From positions 1 to 37,776 of the forward strand of contig JAGQMJ010000007.1 of NCBI GenBank assembly GCA_020428685.1: a stretch of 37,776 nucleotides of DNA. The letters run 5' to 3'. Both the position numbers and the translations under genes were made by a program. Each line of letters begins with the position of its first letter. Position 1 is the first letter of the stretch. The stretch comes from Candidatus Kaiserbacteria bacterium (GTDB lineage: Bacteria; Patescibacteriota; Minisyncoccia; Phycocordibacterales; UBA918). Of this stretch, positions 7,695-15,589 are shown piece after piece. Under the pieces are notes generated by a model, which was not told the DNA's origin, did not search any database, and saw only the letters and a list, made by a program, of their open reading frames with translations.

Positions 7695-7825
7695 ATATTT
7701 TTTGTATTTACTTTATCTATTAATGAAGATATGTTGATTCGCACACTCTCCCCTTCGACACTGGATATCAACCCTCTTTTTTCATACTGGGAAATAGTCT
7801 TACTTAAGCCACCTAAGAGTATCAT
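7691..7825 (-). CDS. Small charged ORF translationally coupled to membrane protein 1
   Basis: From the ATG at 7825 the frame encodes 44 residues (MILLGGLSKTISQYEKRGLI, then a Ser/Val/Ile-rich helix). The frame stays open 24 codons further up with sequence (AEKFLNKSKGYRFNRIS) that aligns with the N-terminus of the ORF at 35523-35693, but no start codon is present there. So the gene may use a rare start or have lost its 5' end. Shared signature with the other copy: K-Y-x-x-R-G-L-I. The ATGA overlap with the next gene implies coupling. Function unknown. Confidence 0.5.
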   Translation of the reverse strand: MILLGGLSKTISQYEKRGLISSVEGESVRINISSLIDKVNTKNI

Positions 7826-7875
7826 GGAGATTCTGTTAAATCTGTATCCCTTAGATTTATTAAGGAACTTCTCTG

Positions 7876-8316
7876 CTAGACTGATCTGGAGGTTTTATTT
7901 TTTCTATAGTCGTAAACCATATGGCCAATAACAAAAATAATTGTCACGATTACGAGCACGTACATACCATTTTCGGCCATCTTGGCACGAGTAGGATTCA
8001 GTAAGTTGCCCGAATATACCGATATGTCTTGTACCAAGTAATGAGTGAGCAATAGAATAATCGGAGCAACGTAAAGCAGCCATTTTTTGAAAATATGGGT
8101 GGGTACAAATAGTAATACGCCGAGGATGCCTGCGAGCCACTTAACTGTAACCATAACCGGGTGATACACACCATCAAACACCTTGTAAATGAAGTATATA
8201 TCTTTATCTTGAAACCAATTATTATAGTTTGTACTCATAACGCCAAACGCACTTAATAATAAGATGAATAGCCCAATATTTACTAGCTTATATTTCTCAC
8301 AAAGAATTCTTTTCAT
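7876..8316 (-). CDS. Four-helix membrane protein, paralog family member 2
   Basis: The 146-residue protein has four hydrophobic segments and the family motif FVPTHIFKKWLLYVAP after helix 2, with NPTRAKMAENGM before helix 4. It corresponds to SLDRSQVV...GM in the members at 7287 and 35109. The C-terminal tail is basic (DYRKNKTSRS), suggesting it faces the cytoplasm. It is the third gene downstream of the lipase on the same strand, with 35 bases between it and member 3. Role unknown. Confidence 0.7.
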   Translation of the reverse strand: MKRILCEKYKLVNIGLFILLLSAFGVMSTNYNNWFQDKDIYFIYKVFDGVYHPVMVTVKWLAGILGVLLFVPTHIFKKWLLYVAPIILLLTHYLVQDISVYSGNLLNPTRAKMAENGMYVLVIVTIIFVIGHMVYDYRKNKTSRSV

Positions 8317-8327
8317 ATATAAATTAG

Positions 8328-8359
8328 TTTTTTTGATACCAGGAAACAGTCTTACTTAA
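8328..8359 (-). pseudogene. Decayed fragment of the small charged ORF
   Basis: On minus the 32 bases read as L-S-K-T-V-S-W-Y-Q-K then a stop, and match 27 of 31 positions of 7777-7807, which encode L-S-K-T-I-S-Q-Y-E-K of the intact small ORF. It overlaps the stop of the 8352-8744 gene and sits just before the start of the 7876-8316 gene, exactly where a small ORF would be expected. Confidence 0.55.
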
Positions 8360-8744
8360 CCTTAAAGTAAAACCGCTGCGCAAATGCAAAGACAATCGTA
8401 ACTGTAACCATTATTACTCCCATATTAATCGCAGCATCAGTACGTGTTGGCCAGCCGAAATTAACCTCCTCTGCACCAATCGCAACCATAATTAATGCAA
8501 GCGGAGTAAACCAAATCATAATTTTTTTAAGCCAGAGTTTGAATATTTTATCGCTTAAGCAGAGTAATACAATATTTGAAATTAGTAAGAATACTAATAA
8601 ATAAAAAGAAGTTAAGATCATATCTCTGACCGAAACTCTGTTTACAGAATCACCTAAAGCAAGTTTAGAATAATAAAACAAGGTGAAGTCTAAGATTGTA
8701 GCTAGCGACAATACTAGAAAAGATTTTATTTTTAATTGGTTCAT
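8352..8744 (-). CDS. Four-helix membrane protein, paralog family member 3
   Basis: The 130-residue protein has four hydrophobic segments. The family loop appears as LSDKIFKLWLKKIMIWFTP, followed by WPTRTDAAINMG in the position of SLDRSQVV...GM. This copy lacks the Cys pair of members 1 and 4. Only 4 bases separate its ATG from the stop of the lipase gene, so the lipase and this protein are surely on one mRNA. Confidence 0.7.
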   Translation of the reverse strand: MNQLKIKSFLVLSLATILDFTLFYYSKLALGDSVNRVSVRDMILTSFYLLVFLLISNIVLLCLSDKIFKLWLKKIMIWFTPLALIMVAIGAEEVNFGWPTRTDAAINMGVIMVTVTIVFAFAQRFYFKVK

Positions 8745-8748
8745 AATA

Positions 8749-11256
8749 TTACTGCAAATTATTAATAATCACTTCAATAGATCTAACATCATTACCATCA
8801 ATTATACCCTTTCGCTCTAGTTTCTTTAGATTCAATAAGACTAACTTGAGCGCTCTAGCCTCTAATCTCACAAACACTTTTTTCTTTTGAGATTTTTTGG
8901 CAAAGAGTTCTGCTAAACCCACTTTCAATAATATTTTCTTTTCTTGTTGCTTTGTAAGCTTTAAATCTTTGACGGCTATTCTTAAATCACCGTAATTATA
9001 AACAACTTCTGGTTCAAGAATTATCTCGCCGTTCAAAGACTGTATTAAGTCAATTTCGCCATCACCATCTTGGTCGGTTTCTAGTGGGCTGTATTCACCA
9101 TCCTTAACAGAGAATTCTGCTGTCATACCCACACTAGTTGTGGAGTTTTTTAGTATTGATATTTGCACTTGCTTACCAGATTCATCAATCTCGTCTACAC
9201 TTAACGAATAAATACCATCATCAACCCCAGTTACTTTTACATTAACATTCACCTCACTTGGTAATACCAAGAATTTGCTACCGCCAAGTTCGAAATATTG
9301 TGCATTATATATCTCTTCTTTAATCTCACCACCAATCATACCAACCTGTCTTCCATTATCATCAACAGCAAGCAAGGAAACCGGCGAAAAAGCGGCAATG
9401 ATTCTGTACCGACTAGATACCCCAGTGTACTCAGGAACTATTATTGAATCGCTGAGATAGGGATACTTAATAACTGATCCAATAAAATCTTGCACTGGTC
9501 CACTCTCTGTCAGATTTGCGTGCGTTTTAGGTTTTAAAAATGAAGCATCGTACAAATTCACAACAGCCAAGATCTTATCTCCTTCATACGCTGCTGCAGA
9601 AATTTCTGTGACCGTCTGATCACCATCATTACTCATTATTGGAAAAGGCTTTAGATATGAATGCAAAACACAATCTGGATGACTCTCTTTACAACCATAT
9701 TCTCTATAATCGTAACCTTTTATAGTCGCCAAACCAGTACCGACAACCTCATAGACATCAACTCCTTCTGGCGCACCCCAATTATCTAAGATGCTTTGCC
9801 AACCGATAGTATCCAATAACATCTGAGGGTTCAGTGCAATTGGTTCATTCAGTCCAACCGACCCATCTCTATTATCTAAACTATTGATAAGGAAACTGTG
9901 CAACCTAGCTGAGGAATCAATATCTCCATAAGCGGAAACTGCTTCGGACAACAATGAGCCGTCAGTGGTTATCATTGGTTCAGAAATCTCCTCAAAATAC
10001 TTAGGCGAAGGCAGAAGTGTATAAGCTCCCGCTAAATTTTTAGTTATTTGCCTCACAGTACTGGCTGTAGCTATAATGCCCGAACCTATACTTTGATCAA
10101 GACCGTGCAACATTGAACCTATAGCTTTAGGGGTACCAAGTTGAGGTGTACCTATCATTATCATTTTATCAATCTTTCCTGCCAATTCAGCCTCCCCATA
10201 TTCATAAAGTAACGCCTTAGCAACCAAGCCGCCATTTGAGTGACCAATTAAAGTAACCTTGCCGGTATAAGAATCATCAGCTAAAGCCAACACTTCATCA
10301 AGTAGCTTTTTAGATTCATCTTCATACAACACTTCTTTTGTAGCAACATCAAAAACACTGTACCTCCAATCATACGGGAATGACGCAAAGTCTTTAACAA
10401 CTTCATCTCCCTTTAAATCTTCCAACATCCTAAGAAAACCTTTATAAATATTTCCTTGAGCAACTGGCAATACATTCACCTCATCTATCACATCCTTAGT
10501 ATAAATATCATAAATACTCACCCCTTCATCAGTCATAGCCAACTTTTCTACATCAGCATTCACATTTGGCTCCCAAAGCTGGTTTTCGGTTCCAAACACA
10601 CCTTTTGTATACAACCTACTCGCCTGAATACCGGGCAAAAACAGCACGCTCGAGGCGCCGGCCGGGACTTCTATAGACTCATACTTAATCGTAAATGGCA
10701 CAGCCACAATCTCTACATAATCTTCGTAATAAGCATTTGCCACTTGCGGTTGCAATAATTTAATCAGAAACTGTTTCCAAAGAGGAGTAGCCTCAACTTG
10801 GAGCACTGGGGGTAATTCAAATTTTAAAACGGCTACATACTCACCTTCGACCAATGCATCAATAGCAAAATCACTTCCATTTAGAAAAGTGACTGAGGAA
10901 ACCTGCTCATAGTCATCTCCTACTTTCTGAAAAAAGCTTAGCGGTTCAAAAGAAAAATTACTTCCTTTGTTTATTGAGAAGGTGCCAGTAGCCGTGCCAG
11001 ACTCATTTATTGTGATAACACTATTTTCTGTTACCAGCTGACCACTAAAACCTAAAGTTAGATTGTATGTAAATGGGTTTGGAGAGTCAGCATTAAACGG
11101 ATTGTCGCAATCTTCAATCGGAGAAAATTCCTCAATCGGGCCGTCGCCGTAGTTTACTGTGGTAATGATGTTGCCGCAGGCGGCAAGGGTGTCCGATGCA
11201 GAAATTAAACTAATAAATGCAAACACGCTGACGAAAGCTAGATTGAAAAATTTCAT
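8749..11256 (-). CDS. Secreted LCAT/PGAP1-like alpha/beta-hydrolase (lipase)
   Basis: The 835-residue protein starts with a signal peptide (residues 1-26, ending LAA-C; Cys27 could be a lipobox-like position). Residues 200-590 form the hydrolase: FLPGIQASRLY (oxyanion region), FPYDWRYS, the nucleophile elbow GHSNGG (Ser340), GTPQLGTPKA, then NDGDQTV (Asp544/546) and KTHANL (His579) in the order expected of LCAT-family acyltransferases/lipases. The N-terminal 30-190 is beta-rich. The C-terminal part has DQDGDGEIDL (about 710-720), a calcium-loop pattern, and a basic helical tail. It probably acts on lipids outside the cell, perhaps of a host. It heads an operon with three four-helix membrane proteins. 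Confidence 0.8.
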   Translation of the reverse strand: MKFFNLAFVSVFAFISLISASDTLAACGNIITTVNYGDGPIEEFSPIEDCDNPFNADSPNPFTYNLTLGFSGQLVTENSVITINESGTATGTFSINKGSNFSFEPLSFFQKVGDDYEQVSSVTFLNGSDFAIDALVEGEYVAVLKFELPPVLQVEATPLWKQFLIKLLQPQVANAYYEDYVEIVAVPFTIKYESIEVPAGASSVLFLPGIQASRLYTKGVFGTENQLWEPNVNADVEKLAMTDEGVSIYDIYTKDVIDEVNVLPVAQGNIYKGFLRMLEDLKGDEVVKDFASFPYDWRYSVFDVATKEVLYEDESKKLLDEVLALADDSYTGKVTLIGHSNGGLVAKALLYEYGEAELAGKIDKMIMIGTPQLGTPKAIGSMLHGLDQSIGSGIIATASTVRQITKNLAGAYTLLPSPKYFEEISEPMITTDGSLLSEAVSAYGDIDSSARLHSFLINSLDNRDGSVGLNEPIALNPQMLLDTIGWQSILDNWGAPEGVDVYEVVGTGLATIKGYDYREYGCKESHPDCVLHSYLKPFPIMSNDGDQTVTEISAAAYEGDKILAVVNLYDASFLKPKTHANLTESGPVQDFIGSVIKYPYLSDSIIVPEYTGVSSRYRIIAAFSPVSLLAVDDNGRQVGMIGGEIKEEIYNAQYFELGGSKFLVLPSEVNVNVKVTGVDDGIYSLSVDEIDESGKQVQISILKNSTTSVGMTAEFSVKDGEYSPLETDQDGDGEIDLIQSLNGEIILEPEVVYNYGDLRIAVKDLKLTKQQEKKILLKVGLAELFAKKSQKKKVFVRLEARALKLVLLNLKKLERKGIIDGNDVRSIEVIINNLQ

Positions 11257-11315
11257 GAGACCGACTTAACCTATAAGATATTTTTATACTAGCACAGCCA
11301 CCAATAGGCAGTTTT

Positions 11316-11345
11316 AAAAATCCGCTAGTAAACTAGCGGATTTTA
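11316..11345. terminator. Bidirectional terminator
   Basis: TCCGCTAGT and ACTAGCGGA pair around an AA loop with A and T flanks. It lies 44 bases downstream of the CopG-like gene on minus and ahead of the lipase gene. Confidence 0.75.
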
Positions 11346-11388
11346 TTTAGCCAGATTTGACTGATGTTCAAAACTTAGCTTCCTAAAC

Positions 11389-11655
11389 TTAAGTATTCTT
11401 TTGTATGAGAGAAGTGATAAAGGTTTGGTATGGTATACCCTCTCGGGCGGCGGCGGCCTTGAGGCGCATCAGATTGCGTTCAGAGACACGAATGGTAATA
11501 GCTTTATTTTTAGCTAAAGTGTTGCGAGCAATAGCTTGAAGTTCTTGCAGCCTATCAAAACTCACAGGCACTGATTCTAAATCACCACGCTTAAATTCCG
11601 CCTCTATTTCAAGCTCCTCAGGGGTAAGGTTAAATACGGGTTTAATTTTTGTCAT
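11389..11655 (-). CDS. CopG/BrnA-like ribbon-helix-helix antitoxin without visible toxin
   Basis: The 88-residue protein ends with a ribbon-helix-helix domain: beta strand ITIRVSE, helix 1 RNLMRLKAAAAREG and helix 2 PYQTFITSLIQKN. The N-terminal 45 residues are acidic and helical, as in CopG antitoxins that wrap a RelE- or BrnT-like toxin. No toxin gene is found on either side: upstream there is only 195 bases to the next gene, downstream a terminator. It may act on a toxin elsewhere or as a stand-alone repressor. An extended -10 ends 6 bases before the ATG. Confidence 0.75.
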   Translation of the reverse strand: MTKIKPVFNLTPEELEIEAEFKRGDLESVPVSFDRLQELQAIARNTLAKNKAITIRVSERNLMRLKAAAAREGIPYQTFITSLIQKNT

Positions 11656-11661
11656 ATTTAA

Positions 11662-11670
11662 AGTTTAGCA
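11662..11670 (-). promoter_or_regulatory. Extended -10 promoter (TGCTAAACT), leaderless start
   Basis: On minus TGTGCTAAACT ends exactly 6 bases before the antitoxin ATG, putting the predicted start site at the A of ATG. Confidence 0.55.
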
Positions 11671-11745
11671 CAATCACATTATTCGTTATCTAAAATTTTT
11701 TCAAAAGACACAGTGCAAGACAGTCATATTCATTTTATCAGGTAC

Positions 11746-11777
11746 GCAAAAAGCCCCGCTTGCGCGGGGCTTTTTGC
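11746..11777. terminator. Strong terminator of the S-layer-like gene
   Basis: GCAAAAAGCCCCGC and its perfect complement flank a TTGC loop, with T and A runs inside the arms. It lies 74 bases downstream of the surface-protein stop on minus. Confidence 0.85.
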
Positions 11778-11850
11778 TTCTACTGACTTAGGCTCTCGCC
11801 CTTGTCATTCCTAACTTAAACTTTCGTTCAAATAAGTACCTCAGTTAAAA

Positions 11851-13848
11851 CTAGTTAACTAGAGTTACGATACTTGTTCGGTAGTCAGTTTCTGGAAGTG
11901 TAGTTTGAGTCTGATCTGGTGTCTGAGCTGCGTCAGAGAACTTGATTGAATCAAGTCGTAGTCGAGCTGCAGCACCTGTAGATGCAGAGTCAAATGTTAC
12001 TTGTAGAGTGATAGTTTCTGTTTCACCTTCGTTGATTTCGAAGTATCCAGAGTTTTCATCAGCTGATGAAGATAGTACTGGAGTTGTAGTTCCAGTTACT
12101 GGAGCACCTGCACCATCTACGATTGAGTAAACAATTGAAGTAGCAACGTTTGTTGAGATGAATACATCTTGTTCAAATGCAGTTACTTCTACTTCGATTT
12201 CGAATGTAGCGTAGTCATCACCAGCGTTGTCACCTGTAGTAACAGTTGCTGAAGTTGATTCCTTTGATACAGCGATACCTGTAGTTCGTAGAGTATGAGC
12301 GTCTCCTGTAGCAGCTCCACTTAGGTCTGTTACGTCATCAGCGCCTTCAGCGTCGATGTTGTTTCGGTTACCTGCTGTAACTGAACCTGTAACTGTTGTT
12401 CCTTCATCACCTGTAGCAAGTGACTTGAATCGGAGCATAAGCTCAGCAGCCACTCGGTCTCCAGCGTCGATAGTAACGTCTCCGTCAACATCGAATGTTA
12501 GAACAACTGTAGCACCATCTGTGTACTTACCAGCTGTAGCTCCGTTGTTGTCAGCAAGAGTATCAATTGTTACTCCGTCAATAACTAGTTCATAATCATC
12601 TACTAGACCGTTGAATGTTGATGAACTAACAACAACTGTAACTTCAACCTTGTTTAGTGTGATGTCATTTACTGAGTCATCAGTATCTAGGTCAAATGTG
12701 AATACATTGTACCAGTCTGACTTCTTGTTGTCTTCAACTTGTAGAGTTGAAGCGTCTGGGTCGTTTGATGAAGTCTTTACAACCACTTCGTCATCAGCTC
12801 CAGCTACTTCCAATGTGAAAGTTTCTGTGTCTGAAGTTACAAGTGAACCATCTTCTGTTGTAGCAACTCCGTCAGCATCGAAGAATCGAACTGAATCAGC
12901 ACCAAGAGTCCATGTTGATAGCTCTTCAGCATCAAGGTTACCTTGGATAGTTGCAGCAACTACGATTTCTACTTCTTCATCATCCATACCAATGATGTCT
13001 AGACCTGAGAATCGGATGATTCCGTTGTCTTCGTCACCTAGGTAATCTGACTTTCGGTCAGCATCTTCTTCAGCCACCTTGTCACCATCTACCCATAGAG
13101 AGATAGTTTCGAAAGCGTTCCATGCATCAGCACCTACTGTTGCATTTGTTAGAGCAACGTCAATTCGAGAAATTGAAGCGTCTCCATCTGAGAATGTTAC
13201 TTGGAAAGCTCCGATCTCAGCATCTTCTGAACCTTCTTCGATAGTGTCATCTGAAGCTGATTCAACTTCAAATGTATCTAGAGAAGCTTCTCCTGAAAGG
13301 TCCTTTGAAGTTTCCTCCTCTTCACCTTCTTCAGTTTCTTCTCCTTCTTCTGTTTCATCTACAACTGGAGCTGACACACATAGTGCGTTAGCCTTAGCTC
13401 GTGATGAAGGGCCGAAGTAACCTGTTGGATTCACTAGACCAGCTGGTGAAAGAGTTTCTGATCGGTACTTTACTTGGAACTTTGAAACAGCTGCTGCTGT
13501 TGCTGGTCCGAAGTACATTGTTTCCATTCCTGCTGAACCTGCACCTGAAACTGATACTCGTGTATCTGCGTCAGAGTTTAGGAACTCTTGTAGAGCCTTA
13601 ACATCAGCTCCTTCTGAACCTGATGAAAGGTCACGTGTCCATGTGTATGGGCAAACACCTGCTGCCATAGAAGATCCCTGTCCAACTTGTGATTGTAGAG
13701 AAGCAACTTGTGCTAGTAGGTCATTAATCATCTTCTGTAGGTCTTCTGAGCTTTGTGCCTTCGCTGAAGGTGCAAATGCTGAGACAACCATAGCTACTGC
13801 TACGAAAGCTACTGCTAGCTTCGAAGCAAAATCTTGTGCTTTAGTCAT
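11851..13848 (-). CDS. S-layer-like secreted protein with peptidoglycan-binding domain
   Basis: The 665-residue protein has a signal peptide (1-31, ending AKAQ), a short coiled-coil (34-56), then a peptidoglycan-binding-like region at about 66-157 (DLSSGSEGADVKALQEFLN, YFGPATAAAVSKFQ, NPTGYFGPSSRAKANALC). This layout is common in abundant Patescibacteria surface proteins. A Glu/Thr-rich linker (about 163-183) leads to a long beta-rich, acidic region resembling repeated Ig/cadherin-type modules. Composition is strongly acidic with almost no Lys in the C-terminal half. Codon use is sharply biased (Arg nearly always CGA), a sign of very high expression. It is probably the main cell-surface or S-layer protein. 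Confidence 0.75.
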   Translation of the reverse strand: MTKAQDFASKLAVAFVAVAMVVSAFAPSAKAQSSEDLQKMINDLLAQVASLQSQVGQGSSMAAGVCPYTWTRDLSSGSEGADVKALQEFLNSDADTRVSVSGAGSAGMETMYFGPATAAAVSKFQVKYRSETLSPAGLVNPTGYFGPSSRAKANALCVSAPVVDETEEGEETEEGEEEETSKDLSGEASLDTFEVESASDDTIEEGSEDAEIGAFQVTFSDGDASISRIDVALTNATVGADAWNAFETISLWVDGDKVAEEDADRKSDYLGDEDNGIIRFSGLDIIGMDDEEVEIVVAATIQGNLDAEELSTWTLGADSVRFFDADGVATTEDGSLVTSDTETFTLEVAGADDEVVVKTSSNDPDASTLQVEDNKKSDWYNVFTFDLDTDDSVNDITLNKVEVTVVVSSSTFNGLVDDYELVIDGVTIDTLADNNGATAGKYTDGATVVLTFDVDGDVTIDAGDRVAAELMLRFKSLATGDEGTTVTGSVTAGNRNNIDAEGADDVTDLSGAATGDAHTLRTTGIAVSKESTSATVTTGDNAGDDYATFEIEVEVTAFEQDVFISTNVATSIVYSIVDGAGAPVTGTTTPVLSSSADENSGYFEINEGETETITLQVTFDSASTGAAARLRLDSIKFSDAAQTPDQTQTTLPETDYRTSIVTLVN

Positions 13849-14660
13849 AATTTTAATTATCTGTAATTGTGCGCAATTACTACGCGTCCCCTCTCGGGGC
13901 TTATTTGATAAGTTCTAATAATATGAATTAATTCATATTCGCAAATGGACTATCAAATCCACTTACGTATATCACTAACTCCACACTAGCTTCTTATGAG
14001 GGAAGCTTGCGTGGAGGTTAGCTGCGGTGTAGGACTGCTTGTCTGTCGGGCGGATAGCGTCTGGGAAAAAGTGAAGCGGTGGTCTCGGTCGAAACCGAGA
14101 TAGTATGAGATATGAAATTACCTGACTCTATCAAGCAACCATATATATGTAGAGATAATCACCTACCGATATATATGTCTGTAATGAACACGTTCACACC
14201 CTATGCCTTTTCTTCTGCGGTGCGTTGTCGTGGTCTACACGAAACGTTTGTCCGACTTAGAAAAAAAGCGCATAGGCGCGTATCTAAATAGTAGCATTCT
14301 TTTATAAAACTGTAGAGTTCACAGGTTGTGGATACATGGTGTTATCGAACACTTGATGTATGCAAAATACGTGAAGCTACAGAGTTATCTTATAAAAGAA
14401 ACACCCTCTAGATATACCTGCTGTTGATGACGATGTACTTACAGCTTTCTTACCGCCATAAATACTACAAAACAAAAAACTATTGTCGGCAAATATTTCT
14501 CCTTGCGGTCATACCCGGGACAAGTCCCTGAGCAAAACTTAAAGACAAGAGTCGACTGCTAAGTGTGTATCGGTCAACGGTGCAGGAACACCGCTTGTCC
14601 TATTTATAAAGACAAGCTATCAGAACATAGTGAAAGACAATGCTCTAAAAGTCAATACCT
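13849..14660 (-). promoter_or_regulatory. 812-base gene-free region upstream of the S-layer-like gene
   Basis: No credible gene was found on either strand. Visible structures are TAATTG/CAATTA (13865-13882), a 20-base palindrome AATATGAATTAATTCATATT (about 13919-13938), CTCGGT/ACCGAG with a CGAA loop (14084-14101), two ATATATATGT boxes near 14145 and 14170, and an inverted pair TTCTTTTATAA/TTATAAAAGAA (14297 and 14388). Possible minus -10 boxes with TG extension occur (TGCTACTAT near 14290). The ATG of the surface protein has no Shine-Dalgarno. A long structured 5' leader is likely, but its start point is unknown. Confidence 0.4.
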
Positions 14661-15398
14661 TTACTTCTTTACTGAGTATCTAGACCAACGTCTTTCTCCC
14701 TCTCTGACAACTTGTCCTTTTTCTATGAGACTATTAAGTTCACGTTGAATTGTCTTTTCACTAACATCAGTAATCACTTCGGCGATGTCTTTAATTGTTG
14801 CTTGGGGTTTTGCTTCTAGGACAGTCTGGATGCGCTCAGCTCTATCGGTCAGCTGACTGTATACAAGGTATGCGTCGGTACTAATGTCCCCTGCCGGAAT
14901 CTGTATTCTTTGTTGTCTTCTAGGTGCCACTGCTTTTGGCTTGGTCGAAACTGAAGATGTTGATTTTGGAATCGCCACTTCTGTCAGCTCTTCTACTGAG
15001 ACACCGTCATTCTTTAAGTAGTGATTGTTGATGAAGCGAAGGACTGAGTCGAGCTGATCAGCCAGCAGCATGAAGATGTCCTGAGGTATCACTCCGGCCA
15101 TCTGAGCCACGCGAAGTGTACTTTCTAAAGAGACGAGTTCGTACTGGAACTCCAAAAGACCCTCCTTGTATTCGTGCGGCTGAAGAGACAGAGTCTTTAA
15201 TGACCACTCGTGAGTCTTTAATGCTCTGTCCTTGATAGTCTGTATATGGACATCTACATTTGCATTTGTCCTTGTCTCAGACAAAATATAGAAAATAACA
15301 GACACTGTTTTCTCAGTTCTTTTAAAGACATTGTTATAGTAATTACCATCACTTGAAAGTCTTTTAATTTGTATTGTTTTGTCTTTTTCAGTTTCCAT
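14661..15398 (-). CDS. Winged-helix (DeoR-like) regulator with helical N-terminal domain
   Basis: The 245-residue protein has an N-terminal all-helical domain (about 20-135) of a four-helix-bundle look, a Lys/Arg/Pro linker (about 145-165), and a C-terminal winged helix (185-245: DRAERIQTVLEAKPQATIKDIAEVITDVSEKTIQRELNSLIEKG). The recognition helix is SEKTIQRELNSLIE. A perfect palindrome overlaps its promoter, suggesting autoregulation. It is transcribed away from ftsK. Target genes are unknown; the TAAAGACA motif scattered on both sides could be its site. Confidence 0.7.
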   Translation of the reverse strand: METEKDKTIQIKRLSSDGNYYNNVFKRTEKTVSVIFYILSETRTNANVDVHIQTIKDRALKTHEWSLKTLSLQPHEYKEGLLEFQYELVSLESTLRVAQMAGVIPQDIFMLLADQLDSVLRFINNHYLKNDGVSVEELTEVAIPKSTSSVSTKPKAVAPRRQQRIQIPAGDISTDAYLVYSQLTDRAERIQTVLEAKPQATIKDIAEVITDVSEKTIQRELNSLIEKGQVVREGERRWSRYSVKK

Positions 15399-15445
15399 AC
15401 CGTAGCTGTTCTTTAGATTTTATTAAAGACTAGATTGCGTTTGTA

Positions 15446-15463
15446 CTTTATACCACTATAAAG
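15446..15463 (-). promoter_or_regulatory. Candidate operator palindrome CTTTATA-N4-TATAAAG
   Basis: Two perfect 7-base half sites separated by CCAC lie about 50 bases upstream of the wHTH gene. They overlap possible -10 hexamers on minus (TATAGT, TATAAA). Half of it continues into TATAAAGACA, which also occurs near 14606-14615 on the other side of the gene. Nature of the binding protein is inferred. Confidence 0.5.
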
Positions 15464-15589
15464 ACATTTCTCTTACTTTGCAAGGGTTTTTTAACTATCG
15501 GACACGGACGTCCTTTCTGTCGATTGGGGTTTTACGTGATATTATGTGGGTATAAATTACTGAATAGATTCAACCAAGAATTAGCAATT

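Noticed and set aside
12356-13420. Several plus-strand open frames rich in Ser/Thr/Val opposite the surface protein
   Set aside because: They mirror the biased codons of the S-layer-like gene on minus and have no start signals or domains.
13960-14110. Possible RNase P, tmRNA or SRP RNA in the large gap
   Set aside because: None of the signature sequences of these RNAs could be found on either strand.
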